Translations under genes and position numbers: made by a program
The notes under the pieces: generated by a model
What the model saw: the letters and a program-made list of their open reading frames with translations, nothing else
Told to the model about the DNA's origin: nothing
Database searches by the model: none
Source of the DNA: JAALLB01 sp017643495
GTDB taxonomy: Bacteria; Pseudomonadota; Alphaproteobacteria; Rhizobiales; Rhizobiaceae
Direction of reading: 5' to 3'
NCBI GenBank assembly: GCA_965216105.1
Contig: OZ244147.1
Coordinates: 3,038,001-3,102,000, forward strand
DNA: 64,000 nt
Shown here: positions 34,964 through 43,040 of the stretch, in pieces
Layout: each line of letters begins with the position of its first letter
Position numbering within the stretch: the stretch's first letter is position 1

Positions 34964-35670
34964 TGAACGGCAACATGGGCGAACAGGAAAACGGCTCTGA
35001 AAAGCAAACATTGTCTGATTATGCGTATGAGCAGATTGCGCAGGCGCTGCTTTCCGGGCGGTTGAAGCCGGGTGAAAAAATCACGCTCAGGCAATTGATG
35101 GCGATGCTTGACACCTCATCAACACCAATCCGGGACGCTATCCGCCAGTTGTCGGTCGAGAACGCCATTGATTTTGCCCCCAACAGGCATATCCGCGTGC
35201 CTTTGCTTACATCCGGAGAGCTGCGGGAATTAAGGGACATAAGAGTGTTGCTAGAGGGCCGGGCTGTTGAAATAGCCACCGGAAACAGCACTCCCGAGTT
35301 TATCGGAAAGCTGCGCCAGATTGATGACGAAATCCGTGCAACGCGGGATGTCGGTGATATCGCTGCTGCCATGGAACGGATTCAACGGTTTCATTTCACA
35401 TTGTATGATGCAACCCGGCAAACCCATCTGATCAACCTGATCCGCGGCCTTTGGTTACGCACCGCACCCTATCGCAGCCTGCTTTTCCCTGATTACTCTA
35501 GCATGGAGCGGGGCAATCTCAGGCTGATGATCATTGATGCCATGAAAAACGGAGACGGGTCGTCAGCCAAAACCTTCATCCAGGCAGATATCACCGGCGC
35601 CATGAATTACACGATTGCCCGAATTCAGGAAAGCGAAGCGGCCGGTGAGGCATCAGAAGAAGAACAATGA
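34963..35670 (+). CDS. GntR/FCD-family transcriptional regulator (module D)
   Basis: 235 aa. Winged helix at residues about 15-80 (LMAMLDTSSTPIRDAIRQLSVENAI, wing PNRHIRVP), then an FCD domain. Central in the rightward operon; likely autoregulates module D through the palindromes at 28457 and 28551. Confidence 0.86.
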   Translation: MNGNMGEQENGSEKQTLSDYAYEQIAQALLSGRLKPGEKITLRQLMAMLDTSSTPIRDAIRQLSVENAIDFAPNRHIRVPLLTSGELRELRDIRVLLEGRAVEIATGNSTPEFIGKLRQIDDEIRATRDVGDIAAAMERIQRFHFTLYDATRQTHLINLIRGLWLRTAPYRSLLFPDYSSMERGNLRLMIIDAMKNGDGSSAKTFIQADITGAMNYTIARIQESEAAGEASEEEQ

Positions 35671-36545
35671 CCGGGATATCCTCAAATATTGTTGCGCCCG
35701 GCGCAACGGTTGAACTGGTTGTTGGCGGCCTGCAATTTACCGAAGGCCCTGTCTGGTATCATGAAACCGGAAGTCTTGTGTTCAGTGACATTCGTGGCAA
35801 TGTCATCTACAGGCTCGAGGCCGACGGGAAATTGGGCGTTTATCGAAAACCCAGCAATTTTGCCAATGGCAGCACCAGGGATTGTCAGGGCAGACTGGTG
35901 AGTTGCGAACACGGCACAAGCAGAATTGTTCGAGAAGAAGCGGACGGAACGTTGAGTGTTCTTGCCTCCCACTGGCAACAACACGAACTCAACAGCCCGA
36001 ATGATGTCATTGCCGATTGCACAGGTGCAATCTGGTTCACCGATCCCGTTTACGGGCGCTTGGCCGAGTATGGTATCGAACGTCCCCAACAATTGGGTTT
36101 CCAGGGGGTTTACTGCATTACGCCTGATGGCAAGCTGCATCTGGCTGCCGATGATTTTGACCAGCCCAACGGGCTGTGTATCGGCGAAAACGGTAAAACG
36201 CTCTATGTCTCGGACACAAGGCGGTTTCACATCCGCCATTTCAACATAGCCGGACCCGGCAAACTCGAAGACAACGGTATTTTTGCAGTAACAAGCGGTC
36301 AGGATAACGGCTGCCCTGATGGATTGAAGCTGGACGCTTCCGGGCGTGTGTTTTCCTGTGGCCCCGGCGGAATACAGGTATTTTCACCGGATGCGGAATT
36401 GCTTGAGACACTCGCATTTCCCGAGGAAGCAACAAATTTCACATGGGGTGGCAGCGACTTGTGCACACTGTTTGTTACCGCCCAAACCTCTGTTTACCGC
36501 CTGAAACTTTCCCGGCCCGGAAGGGCGTGGCCATTTGCTAGCTGA
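35667..36545 (+). CDS. SMP-30/gluconolactonase-family hydrolase
   Basis: 292 aa six-bladed beta-propeller. Metal and catalytic residues of the family are recognisable: Glu in FTEGPVWY, Asn in NSPNDV, Asn in DQPNGLCI and Asp in CPDGLKLD. Hydrolyses a sugar-acid or similar lactone. Overlaps the regulator stop by 4 bp. A lactonase in this operon suggests a hydroxylated acid intermediate. Confidence 0.88.
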   Translation: MTGISSNIVAPGATVELVVGGLQFTEGPVWYHETGSLVFSDIRGNVIYRLEADGKLGVYRKPSNFANGSTRDCQGRLVSCEHGTSRIVREEADGTLSVLASHWQQHELNSPNDVIADCTGAIWFTDPVYGRLAEYGIERPQQLGFQGVYCITPDGKLHLAADDFDQPNGLCIGENGKTLYVSDTRRFHIRHFNIAGPGKLEDNGIFAVTSGQDNGCPDGLKLDASGRVFSCGPGGIQVFSPDAELLETLAFPEEATNFTWGGSDLCTLFVTAQTSVYRLKLSRPGRAWPFAS

Positions 36546-36591
36546 CAGGAACCCGATCAGGCCCTTTTACAAACACAAGCGAGAAATCAGC

Positions 36592-38031
36592 ATGACATAT
36601 CCAGATCTTAATATGCTAATTGCCGGTCAATGGCGCAAAGGCAGTGAGAACACAGGCGAAGAGGTTATCAACCCTGCAACAGGAACACCGCTTGCGATAC
36701 TGCCACATGCAAGCTCAACAGATCTGGATGAAGCACTGGATGCTGCACAAACGGGATTCGAAACCTGGCGGCGAATACAGCCGCATGAGCGAGCTGAAAT
36801 TCTGCGCCGTGCAGCAAACCTGCTGCGTGAAAGAAGAGAGCATATTGCAACCATTCTGACTCTCGAACAGGGAAAGACGATCACAGAGGCACGCGCCGAA
36901 GTGTCCTCTGCTGCCGATTATACAGAGTGGTTTGCCGAAGAGGGAAGACGCTCCTATGGCCGGATCATCGCATCGCGGGAAAGCGAAACCGAATATCAGG
37001 TTCGCAAACACCCGGTAGGTGTTTCACTTTCTATGACACCATGGAACTTTCCGATAAACACGCCTTCGAGAAAAATTGCCGCTGGCCTGGCAGCGGGTTG
37101 CGCAATCATCGCAAAAGCGGCTGAGGAAACACCGGCAAGTGCCGTGGAGTATGTCCGGGCAATTCACGATGCCGGGGTTCCTGCCGGTGCGATCCAGCTT
37201 GTTTTCGGAGTTCCCGACCAGGTTTCACGGCACCTGATGGCCTCACCTGTTATCAGAAAAGTCTCCTTTACCGGCTCGATCCCTGTCGGCAAACACATCG
37301 CAGCCCTTGCCGCCGGCAACATGCAACGGGCAACCATGGAGCTGGGCGGGCATGCACCCGTCGTGGTATTTGATGACATTGACCTTGATCGCGTACTCGA
37401 CGTTGCAATCGAGGGCAAATTGCGAAATGCCGGGCAGGTATGCGTTTCACCTACCCGGTTTTACGTGCAGGAAAATGTCTACAATGCCTTTGTCGAGGGA
37501 TTTGTCAGCCGGGCAAAAGCGCGGCGGATCGGCAACGGTCTTGAGGCCGCAACACAAATGGGGCCATTGGCAAACACGCGGCGACTGGATGCCATGGATG
37601 CTTTCGTCGCGGATGCAGAAAAGAGTGGTGCACGAATCCTTACTGGTGGAGCACGACAGGGTAATGAAGGCTTTTACTACCCGCCAACAGTCATTGCTGA
37701 TGCTCCCGACAGTTCGATGGTCATGACCGAAGAGCCATTCGGACCAATTGCACCCATCACCAGTTTCACCGACATTGATGATGTATGTTCGCGAGCAAAC
37801 GCCCTTCAGTTCGGCCTTGCTGGTTATGCCTTCACCCAATCGCTTTCCCGGGCCCGGGAGATATCTGAACGGCTGGAAACCGGCATGATCGGGTTGAATA
37901 CCTGCACGATTTCCCTTCCGGAAACACCCTTTGCAGGATGCAAGGAAAGCGGGTACGGAATCGAGGGGGCATCAGAAGGCCTCGAGCCCTACCTTGTAAC
38001 CCGGACAACCGGGCAGCGGATGGCAGCGTGA
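36592..38031 (+). CDS. NAD(P)-dependent aldehyde dehydrogenase, succinate-semialdehyde type
   Basis: 479 aa from ATG 36592 (GAGAAATC upstream). Catalytic Cys C284 in NAGQVCVSPTRF and Glu E250 in MELGGHAPV; Asn N152 in TPWNFPI. The cofactor Lys is K175 (AKAAEETP, where KPA is common). Closest in pattern to GabD-type and alpha-ketoglutarate-semialdehyde dehydrogenases. Would oxidise the aldehyde left by the class III aminotransferase. Last gene of the rightward operon. Confidence 0.9.
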   Translation: MTYPDLNMLIAGQWRKGSENTGEEVINPATGTPLAILPHASSTDLDEALDAAQTGFETWRRIQPHERAEILRRAANLLRERREHIATILTLEQGKTITEARAEVSSAADYTEWFAEEGRRSYGRIIASRESETEYQVRKHPVGVSLSMTPWNFPINTPSRKIAAGLAAGCAIIAKAAEETPASAVEYVRAIHDAGVPAGAIQLVFGVPDQVSRHLMASPVIRKVSFTGSIPVGKHIAALAAGNMQRATMELGGHAPVVVFDDIDLDRVLDVAIEGKLRNAGQVCVSPTRFYVQENVYNAFVEGFVSRAKARRIGNGLEAATQMGPLANTRRLDAMDAFVADAEKSGARILTGGARQGNEGFYYPPTVIADAPDSSMVMTEEPFGPIAPITSFTDIDDVCSRANALQFGLAGYAFTQSLSRAREISERLETGMIGLNTCTISLPETPFAGCKESGYGIEGASEGLEPYLVTRTTGQRMAA

Positions 38032-38058
38032 ACCCGCTTGCATGGTGAAAACCAACCG

Positions 38059-38085
38059 GAACGGGAAGACAGCCGTCTCCCGTTC
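38059..38085. terminator. Hairpin between convergent SSADH-like and DUF192 genes
   Basis: GAACGGGAAGAC (38059-38070) pairs with GTCTCCCGTTC (38075-38085) with one bulged A and a 4-nt loop. Stable stem; no clear T-run, so probable but not certain terminator for both directions. Confidence 0.5.
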
Positions 38086-38106
38086 AAGCCAGTCAACCAA
38101 GTATTT

Positions 38107-38697
38107 CTAACGGAACATGCGGTGCCTGACCCTGTCACCAGACTTGAGACCAATCAGGGTTGCCATGCCGGCATTCAACTCAAGCACGTGCGAAACAGGT
38201 TCGCCCGAAGAAATGATATCACGGGAAAAGGGCGTCGTGTTGCGGGCAATGCGGGCTATGGTACCGTCTGAACGGATGAAAACCATGTCGAGAGACAGGG
38301 GTGTGTTTTCCATCCACATCATTACCGGACCTGTCTTGCCGAAATCAAAAAGCATCCCGTGAGTGGGCAGCATTCTGGGCCGGTGCATCAGGCCCGTGGA
38401 GCGCTCATCGGCTTCGTCTGCAATTTCCACGCTGAACCTGAAACTTCCGGAGGCTGTTTCGATTTCCAGTTCTTCAACAGGCAATACCGCCAACGGGTCA
38501 TCAGCCAGTGTCAGCGGTGCCGCTGTGCTGTCAGCCGTTGCGGGCGAAATCAAGGGCTGGCATGCAAACAGGATCAACCAGCCTGTCAGAAAGGCAGAAA
38601 GAAACCGGATCCGGCAAACAGAAAACTGCCGCCATGCAGCACGATGCAGCAGGCGGGTGGTCAGGTTTTCAGTGAGAGTTTTTGGCCTGGGCTTCAT
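38107..38697 (-). CDS. Exported DUF192 protein
   Basis: 196 aa if started at ATG 38697; this overlaps the 3' end of the cold-shock gene by 29 bp. A basic N-terminus is followed by hydrophobic FLSAFLTGWLILFACQPL (signal peptide; LFAC is a poor lipobox). DUF192 core covers residues about 90-196: STGLMHRPRMLPTHGMLFDFG and MWMENTPLSLDMVFI. Function of the family is unknown. Confidence 0.85.
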   Translation of the reverse strand: MKPRPKTLTENLTTRLLHRAAWRQFSVCRIRFLSAFLTGWLILFACQPLISPATADSTAAPLTLADDPLAVLPVEELEIETASGSFRFSVEIADEADERSTGLMHRPRMLPTHGMLFDFGKTGPVMMWMENTPLSLDMVFIRSDGTIARIARNTTPFSRDIISSGEPVSHVLELNAGMATLIGLKSGDRVRHRMFR

Positions 38698-39265
38698 TGT
38701 CAGGGAATATTTCCGCGGCCATAAGCCCTTTCGGCCCGTTGCCAAAACGAACAAGGACATATTGACCTGGCCGCAATTCCGTCAGCCCGTATCTGCGCAA
38801 GGTCTCCATGTGAACGAAAATGTCCTGGCCCCGGCGTGTTACAAACCCGTATCCCTTTGTGCGGTTGAACCATTTGACCTGCACACGCTCAAGATCGCTT
38901 TCGGCCTTGACGTCAAAATGGGTTTTGCCGCCCTCTTTCTGGGACGGGTGGGTAGCGGTCGATTCATCCATGGAGAGGATGCGAAAAGCCTGGTAGCCTC
39001 TTTCGCGCTTGACTATTTCACAAACAATGCGGGCACCTTCCGGCGCAGTCTGGTATCCGTCGCGCCTCAGGCATGTGACATGCAACAGGACATCCGGCAT
39101 GCCGTCATCGGGAACGATAAAGCCGAATCCCTTCGACACATCGAACCATTTTATTGCACCGGCTATTTCTATGAGATCTACCGCTTCCGTATCCCCGGAA
39201 ACTTCCTTGCCCCTGTCGGCAGCTCCCCCAAACTGGTCCTTCATCCCCGCCATTGGCTTACTCAC
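38669..39265 (-). CDS. Tandem cold-shock-domain protein
   Basis: 198 aa (GTG 39265; ATG 39253 also possible). Two OB-fold cold-shock domains. The first (about 35-100) has IKWFDVSKGFGFIVPDDG; the second (about 128-190) has VKWFNRTKGYGFVTRRGQDIFVHM. Each has aromatic RNA-binding motifs; the first domain's second motif is altered (VLLHVT rather than VFVH). Double-domain forms are common in Rhizobiales. Binds single-stranded nucleic acid and may relieve RNA structure. Confidence 0.9.
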   Translation of the reverse strand: MSKPMAGMKDQFGGAADRGKEVSGDTEAVDLIEIAGAIKWFDVSKGFGFIVPDDGMPDVLLHVTCLRRDGYQTAPEGARIVCEIVKRERGYQAFRILSMDESTATHPSQKEGGKTHFDVKAESDLERVQVKWFNRTKGYGFVTRRGQDIFVHMETLRRYGLTELRPGQYVLVRFGNGPKGLMAAEIFPDNEAQAKNSH

Positions 39266-39751
39266 TTACCGCTTGAAACCTGAACCGCAACGAAGCGATT
39301 CACCCGATGATAGCACTTATTGGAGCAATTACTGCAAGCCCTGGCGCAAAAAAACTTGTAGAGATCGCAAATCTTGTGAAAATCTCAAATACACCCTGTA
39401 AAAAGTTACCTGTTTTTCCGTTTTCAACCTTCACCAGACCGATATTTACTGACCGGCATTGCCAAAATGGCGAATTGAGCACCCTGAAACACATGATTTC
39501 AATCAGGGGCCGGGTGGAGCAAGTCACCAGTTGCAGGCAAGAATGATCGGGCATCCTCCCGAACCAGTTGGATAATTTGACTTTATTCAGCCGCATTTTT
39601 TATTTATCAGATTGTAACGGTGCGCAGGGGCTTTCGCACTGTTTCGATTTTTTGTACGCATGCATTCGCGAGACGCCATCATGAATTGCGATATTGTCTC
39701 GATCTTTTGCTATTACGGGAATTTTTAACCGGTTTGCCTGATACCAAAGAC
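39266..39751. other. 486-bp intergenic region, no gene recognised
   Basis: Divergent gap between the cold-shock gene and the M15-type lipoprotein gene. It is more AT-rich than its surroundings. Overlapping short frames on both strands (for example 39307-39546) show no protein features. It may hold a long cold-shock 5' leader and the promoters of both genes, but no convincing hexamers or RNA structure were identified. Confidence 0.5.
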
Positions 39752-41047
39752 ATGAGCGGCGGTGCCCTTACAAGGAGCAGACAGGACCGACAAGGACCCC
39801 TCGTAACCGCAGCCTGCCGAATCGCCATGCTCGGGGCTGCAGGTCTCATTCTTGCTTCCTGCGTTTCACAGGATCCGGCTCTCGGACTTTCCGGCCATTC
39901 ACAGGTTACCCAGGATACCAGCCAGCTTTCAGTTGACAGCGTTGCATCTGACTCCAGCGGCGACGATGTCACCGAAGGTGCAACTTCCCAGGACACCGTT
40001 CAAGCCACCATCGTGACCGACAGCAATGGAGAGGCTCTTGGTGTTCCGGTCAAGGCTCCAAGAGAAATTGCATCTGCAGCTCCATCGCAATCGCAGGCAA
40101 GCCCGGACAACCAGGCTGCTACAAACACGCTGGCCATTGTTTCCCCCACAGACAACAATCCATCCCAGGCCTTGCTGAATGCGCAGCCTGCCCAGCCTGC
40201 AAACGAAGCCCAAACCCGGATCAGTGAAAGCTTTCAACCATCCTCTTCGGGCGATGATGCAGATCAGGATGAAACAGAACTTGCGGCACTCAGCACAGAC
40301 AGCGATGCAGCAGCCAGCGCAGAGGCCCAATTGGCCACGCAATCAGCACCGGCAGCCAAGCCAAGGGTTGCGAAACGTGCCCGCAGGGCCGGAAGAATGG
40401 CCGATGAATCAGGAATTGTCCGCAACCGGCGCAAGAAAACCAGCCGGTCAAGCGGTGGCCTTTTTGCCGCCCTCGGCAATACAGACAAACCGGAAATTGC
40501 GGTTCGCAGCCGTACGGCAGGCAATGCATCACGAGCCAGCCTTGCAGCCGGGAACGGCGGACTACCTGGCGTGAAATCAAATGCCGAACTGTTCGGCATC
40601 AATGAATCCGAACAGGATGATGATGAATTGCGTGCAACACAGGTTGCAGCCGTGGGCAGTTTCGGACGGCTTTCCCCGAACGGTCTGCGGGTACAGCATG
40701 ACAAGGTGGAAGTTTCCTGCCTGAAACCCGGTGTCCTGAAAATTCTGAAGATCGTGGAAAGACGCTACGGCTCCAAACCCATCATTACTTCGGGTTACCG
40801 AAGCCCCAAGCGGAACCGCCGCGCCGGGGGAGCCCGAAATTCCCAGCACATTTTCTGCAAGGCAGCAGATATCCAGGTTGAAGGCGTTTCCAAATGGGAT
40901 CTTGCCAAATACCTGAGGTCCATTCCCGGTCGGGGTGGTGTCGGCACGTATTGCCGTACCAAATCCGTTCACTTCGATATCGGCTCAAAGCGTGACTGGC
41001 ATCATCCGTGCCGCCGCTCCAGCGTGAGAAAACGCAAGAAAACCTGA
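39752..41047 (+). CDS. Lipoprotein with C-terminal M15-type (DUF882/YcbK-like) peptidase domain
   Basis: 431 aa from ATG 39752; longer starts back to 39620 exist. Lipobox LILASC puts the lipidated Cys at residue 37. Residues about 40-300 are low-complexity (Ser, Gln, Ala, Asp) with a basic patch near 210-235, probably a disordered spacer. The C-terminal 115 residues are the M15_3 domain: TSGYRSPKRNRRAGGARNSQH, AADIQVEG, GVGTYCRTKSVHFDIG; metal ligands His, Asp and His are visible. Likely a periplasmic cell-wall enzyme. Confidence 0.82.
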   Translation: MSGGALTRSRQDRQGPLVTAACRIAMLGAAGLILASCVSQDPALGLSGHSQVTQDTSQLSVDSVASDSSGDDVTEGATSQDTVQATIVTDSNGEALGVPVKAPREIASAAPSQSQASPDNQAATNTLAIVSPTDNNPSQALLNAQPAQPANEAQTRISESFQPSSSGDDADQDETELAALSTDSDAAASAEAQLATQSAPAAKPRVAKRARRAGRMADESGIVRNRRKKTSRSSGGLFAALGNTDKPEIAVRSRTAGNASRASLAAGNGGLPGVKSNAELFGINESEQDDDELRATQVAAVGSFGRLSPNGLRVQHDKVEVSCLKPGVLKILKIVERRYGSKPIITSGYRSPKRNRRAGGARNSQHIFCKAADIQVEGVSKWDLAKYLRSIPGRGGVGTYCRTKSVHFDIGSKRDWHHPCRRSSVRKRKKT

Positions 41048-41138
41048 GCCTCTCACCGCTTCCGCAGCCTGCACGACATGTATGAATGATCCGCAGGCAC
41101 CGGGTGTGAATTTTTTTCCGTTTCACCGAAAATATCGC

Positions 41139-41167
41139 TTGAAGTGCTGCCCTCGCGCTTTTATAAC
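41139..41167 (+). promoter_or_regulatory. Promoter of tRNA-Glu
   Basis: TTGAAG (41139-41144), exactly 17 bp, TATAAC (41162-41167). Start of transcription would be near 41174, nine bases before the tRNA. Confidence 0.65.
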
Positions 41168-41182
41168 GCGGCTCACACTGAT

Positions 41183-41257
41183 GCTCCCTTCGTCTATCGG
41201 TTAGGACGCCAGGTTTTCAACCTGGAAAGAGGGGTTCGATTCCCCTAGGGAGTACCA
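41183..41257 (+). tRNA. tRNA-Glu (anticodon TTC)
   Basis: Acceptor GCTCCCT pairs with AGGGAGT (41247-41253; first pair G-U), discriminator A and encoded CCA (41255-41257). Anticodon stem CCAGG/CCTGG with loop TTTTCAA gives anticodon TTC at 41216-41218. T arm GGGG-TTCGATT-CCCC intact. Confidence 0.96.
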
Positions 41258-41372
41258 GTGTTGTTTCCCCCCTCATCAAAAACATACCGAAAGCTATGTC
41301 ACGGGCGTTACAAGCTTGACTCCGCACGGGTATGGTTGCATTCGGGCTGCATTGCATCAATGAGGACTTTTC

Positions 41373-42221
41373 ATGAAACTTGTACGATATGGCAAGGCGG
41401 GTGCCGAAAAACCCGGTCTGGTGGGACCTGACGGAAAAATCCGTGACCTTTCCGATCATGTCAGTGACATTACAGGCGAGACAATCACCTCCAGTTCCCT
41501 GTCAAAACTGAAGAAGCTGGATCCAGATTCCCTGCCGATTGTGAAAGGCAAACCACGGATCGGCCCCTGTGTCGGCAATGTTGGCAAGATGATGTGTATC
41601 GGCCTCAATTACATTGACCATGCAAAGGAAACAGGCGCAGACATTCCTGAACATCCGCTTTTGTTCATGAAGGCAACATCGGCCATTATCGGCCCGAATG
41701 ACAATGTTGTCATGCCGCGCAAATCCAAAACAACCGACTGGGAAGTCGAACTCGGCGTAGTCATCGGTCGCAAGGCAAAATACGTCAGCAAGGATGACGC
41801 GCTGAAATATGTTGCGGGCTATTGCGTTGCAAACGATGTTTCCGAACGCACCTTCCAGAAAAGCCTGACCGGCCAATGGACCAAGGGAAAATCCTGCGAC
41901 ACATTCGGTCCGCTTGGCCCGTGGCTTGTCACCAGGGACGAGGTTAAGGATGTCCAGAACCTGGAACTGACACTTGATGTCAACGGCAAGCGCATGCAGA
42001 CCGGCAGCACATCACTGATGATTTTCACCGTTGCGGAGATCATTGAACACCTGTCACACCTTTTCACGCTCAATCCGGGTGATGTCATTATCACCGGCAC
42101 ACCGCCAGGCGTGGGCGCAGGGATCAAGCCAAAGCCGAAATTCCTGAAAGTCGGTGACGTGATGGAACTCAGCATTGAAGGCCTTGGCCAGCAACGCCAG
42201 ACCGTCAAAATGGACAAGTAA
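41373..42221 (+). CDS. Fumarylacetoacetate-hydrolase-family protein, diketo-deoxy sugar acid hydrolase type
   Basis: 282 aa, GAGGA upstream. FAH fold with metal ligands in DWEVELGVVIGR, core motif MCIGLNYIDHAKE and ITGTPPGVGAG. Closest in pattern to 2,4-diketo-3-deoxy-L-rhamnonate/fuconate hydrolases, which cut a C-C bond to give pyruvate and lactate. The SDR downstream fits the preceding dehydrogenation in that pathway. Other FAH substrates cannot be excluded. Confidence 0.85.
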   Translation: MKLVRYGKAGAEKPGLVGPDGKIRDLSDHVSDITGETITSSSLSKLKKLDPDSLPIVKGKPRIGPCVGNVGKMMCIGLNYIDHAKETGADIPEHPLLFMKATSAIIGPNDNVVMPRKSKTTDWEVELGVVIGRKAKYVSKDDALKYVAGYCVANDVSERTFQKSLTGQWTKGKSCDTFGPLGPWLVTRDEVKDVQNLELTLDVNGKRMQTGSTSLMIFTVAEIIEHLSHLFTLNPGDVIITGTPPGVGAGIKPKPKFLKVGDVMELSIEGLGQQRQTVKMDK

Positions 42222-42229
42222 AACAAAGC

Positions 42230-42265
42230 CCGGGAACCGGCTGCCTGAAAACAACCGGTTTCCGG
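42230..42265. terminator. Hairpin between FAH-type hydrolase and SDR
   Basis: CCGGGAACCGG (42230-42240) pairs with CCGGTTTCCGG (42255-42265) except for one G-T pair; 14-nt loop. No T-run. Could trim or attenuate the transcript between the two genes. Confidence 0.4.
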
Positions 42266-42293
42266 CATTGCAGTCAGCAGGAGGAGCAGACCA

Positions 42294-43040
42294 TTGAACA
42301 GTTATGATCTCGCAGGCGAAGTTGCCGTGATAACCGGCGGCGCACAGGGCATCGGCCTTGCATGTGCCAAGCGCATGATTGATTCCGGTTCCAGGGTGTC
42401 CCTGTGGGACATTGACGGGGACCTGCTCGACAAGGCCGTGGCTGAACTGGGTGACGCAGCCTCATCCTGCCGCGTTGACATTACCGACCATGAAGCCGTG
42501 CAGACAGCCGCTGACCAGGTTGCAAATGAGCTCGGCCATCTTTCCATACTTGTCAATTCAGCAGGCATGGCAGGGATGAACACCACTGTCGACGCCTATC
42601 CGGTCGATGAATGGAACCGGATCATCAGCCTGAACCTCAACGGTACGTTCCATACATGCCGGGCCGCCGTTCCGCACATGAAGAAACTCGGCTACGGACG
42701 GATCATCAACATTGCTTCGATCGCCGGCAAGGAAGGCAATCCGAATGCATCGGCATATTCTGCCTCCAAGGCTGCGGTGATCGGTTTCACCAAGTCGCTC
42801 GGCAAGGAGCTTGCGGATGTTGATATCGCCGCGAACTGCATTACCCCGGCAGCGGCAAAAACACGAATTTTCGACCAGATGACGCAGGAACATATCGACT
42901 ACATGCTGTCCAAGGTTCCCCGTGGCAGGTTTGTAAAGGTCGAGGAAATTGCCTCGCTCGTTTGCTGGCTTGCCAGTCGCGAAAACTCATTCACCACAGC
43001 CGGCGTGTTCGATATCTCGGGCGGCCGTGCCACGTATTAA
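42294..43040 (+). CDS. Short-chain dehydrogenase (2-keto-3-deoxy sugar acid dehydrogenase-like)
   Basis: 248 aa from TTG 42294 behind AGGAGGAG. TGGAQGIG, NSAGMAG, NIASIAG, YSASKAA; Asp after the second strand (LWDIDG) indicates NAD. Resembles L-2-keto-3-deoxyrhamnonate/fuconate 4-dehydrogenase. The FAH-type gene upstream would cleave the product. Confidence 0.86.
   Translation: MNSYDLAGEVAVITGGAQGIGLACAKRMIDSGSRVSLWDIDGDLLDKAVAELGDAASSCRVDITDHEAVQTAADQVANELGHLSILVNSAGMAGMNTTVDAYPVDEWNRIISLNLNGTFHTCRAAVPHMKKLGYGRIINIASIAGKEGNPNASAYSASKAAVIGFTKSLGKELADVDIAANCITPAAAKTRIFDQMTQEHIDYMLSKVPRGRFVKVEEIASLVCWLASRENSFTTAGVFDISGGRATY

Noticed and set aside
1..38031. Genomic island with integrase or transposon ends
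   Set aside because: No integrase, transposase, terminal repeat or flanking tRNA found; the only tRNA (41183) is inside the core part.
39307..39596. Overlapping short frames in the cold-shock/lipoprotein gap
   Set aside because: No ribosome site, no recognisable protein feature, and both strands are open by chance in AT-rich DNA.
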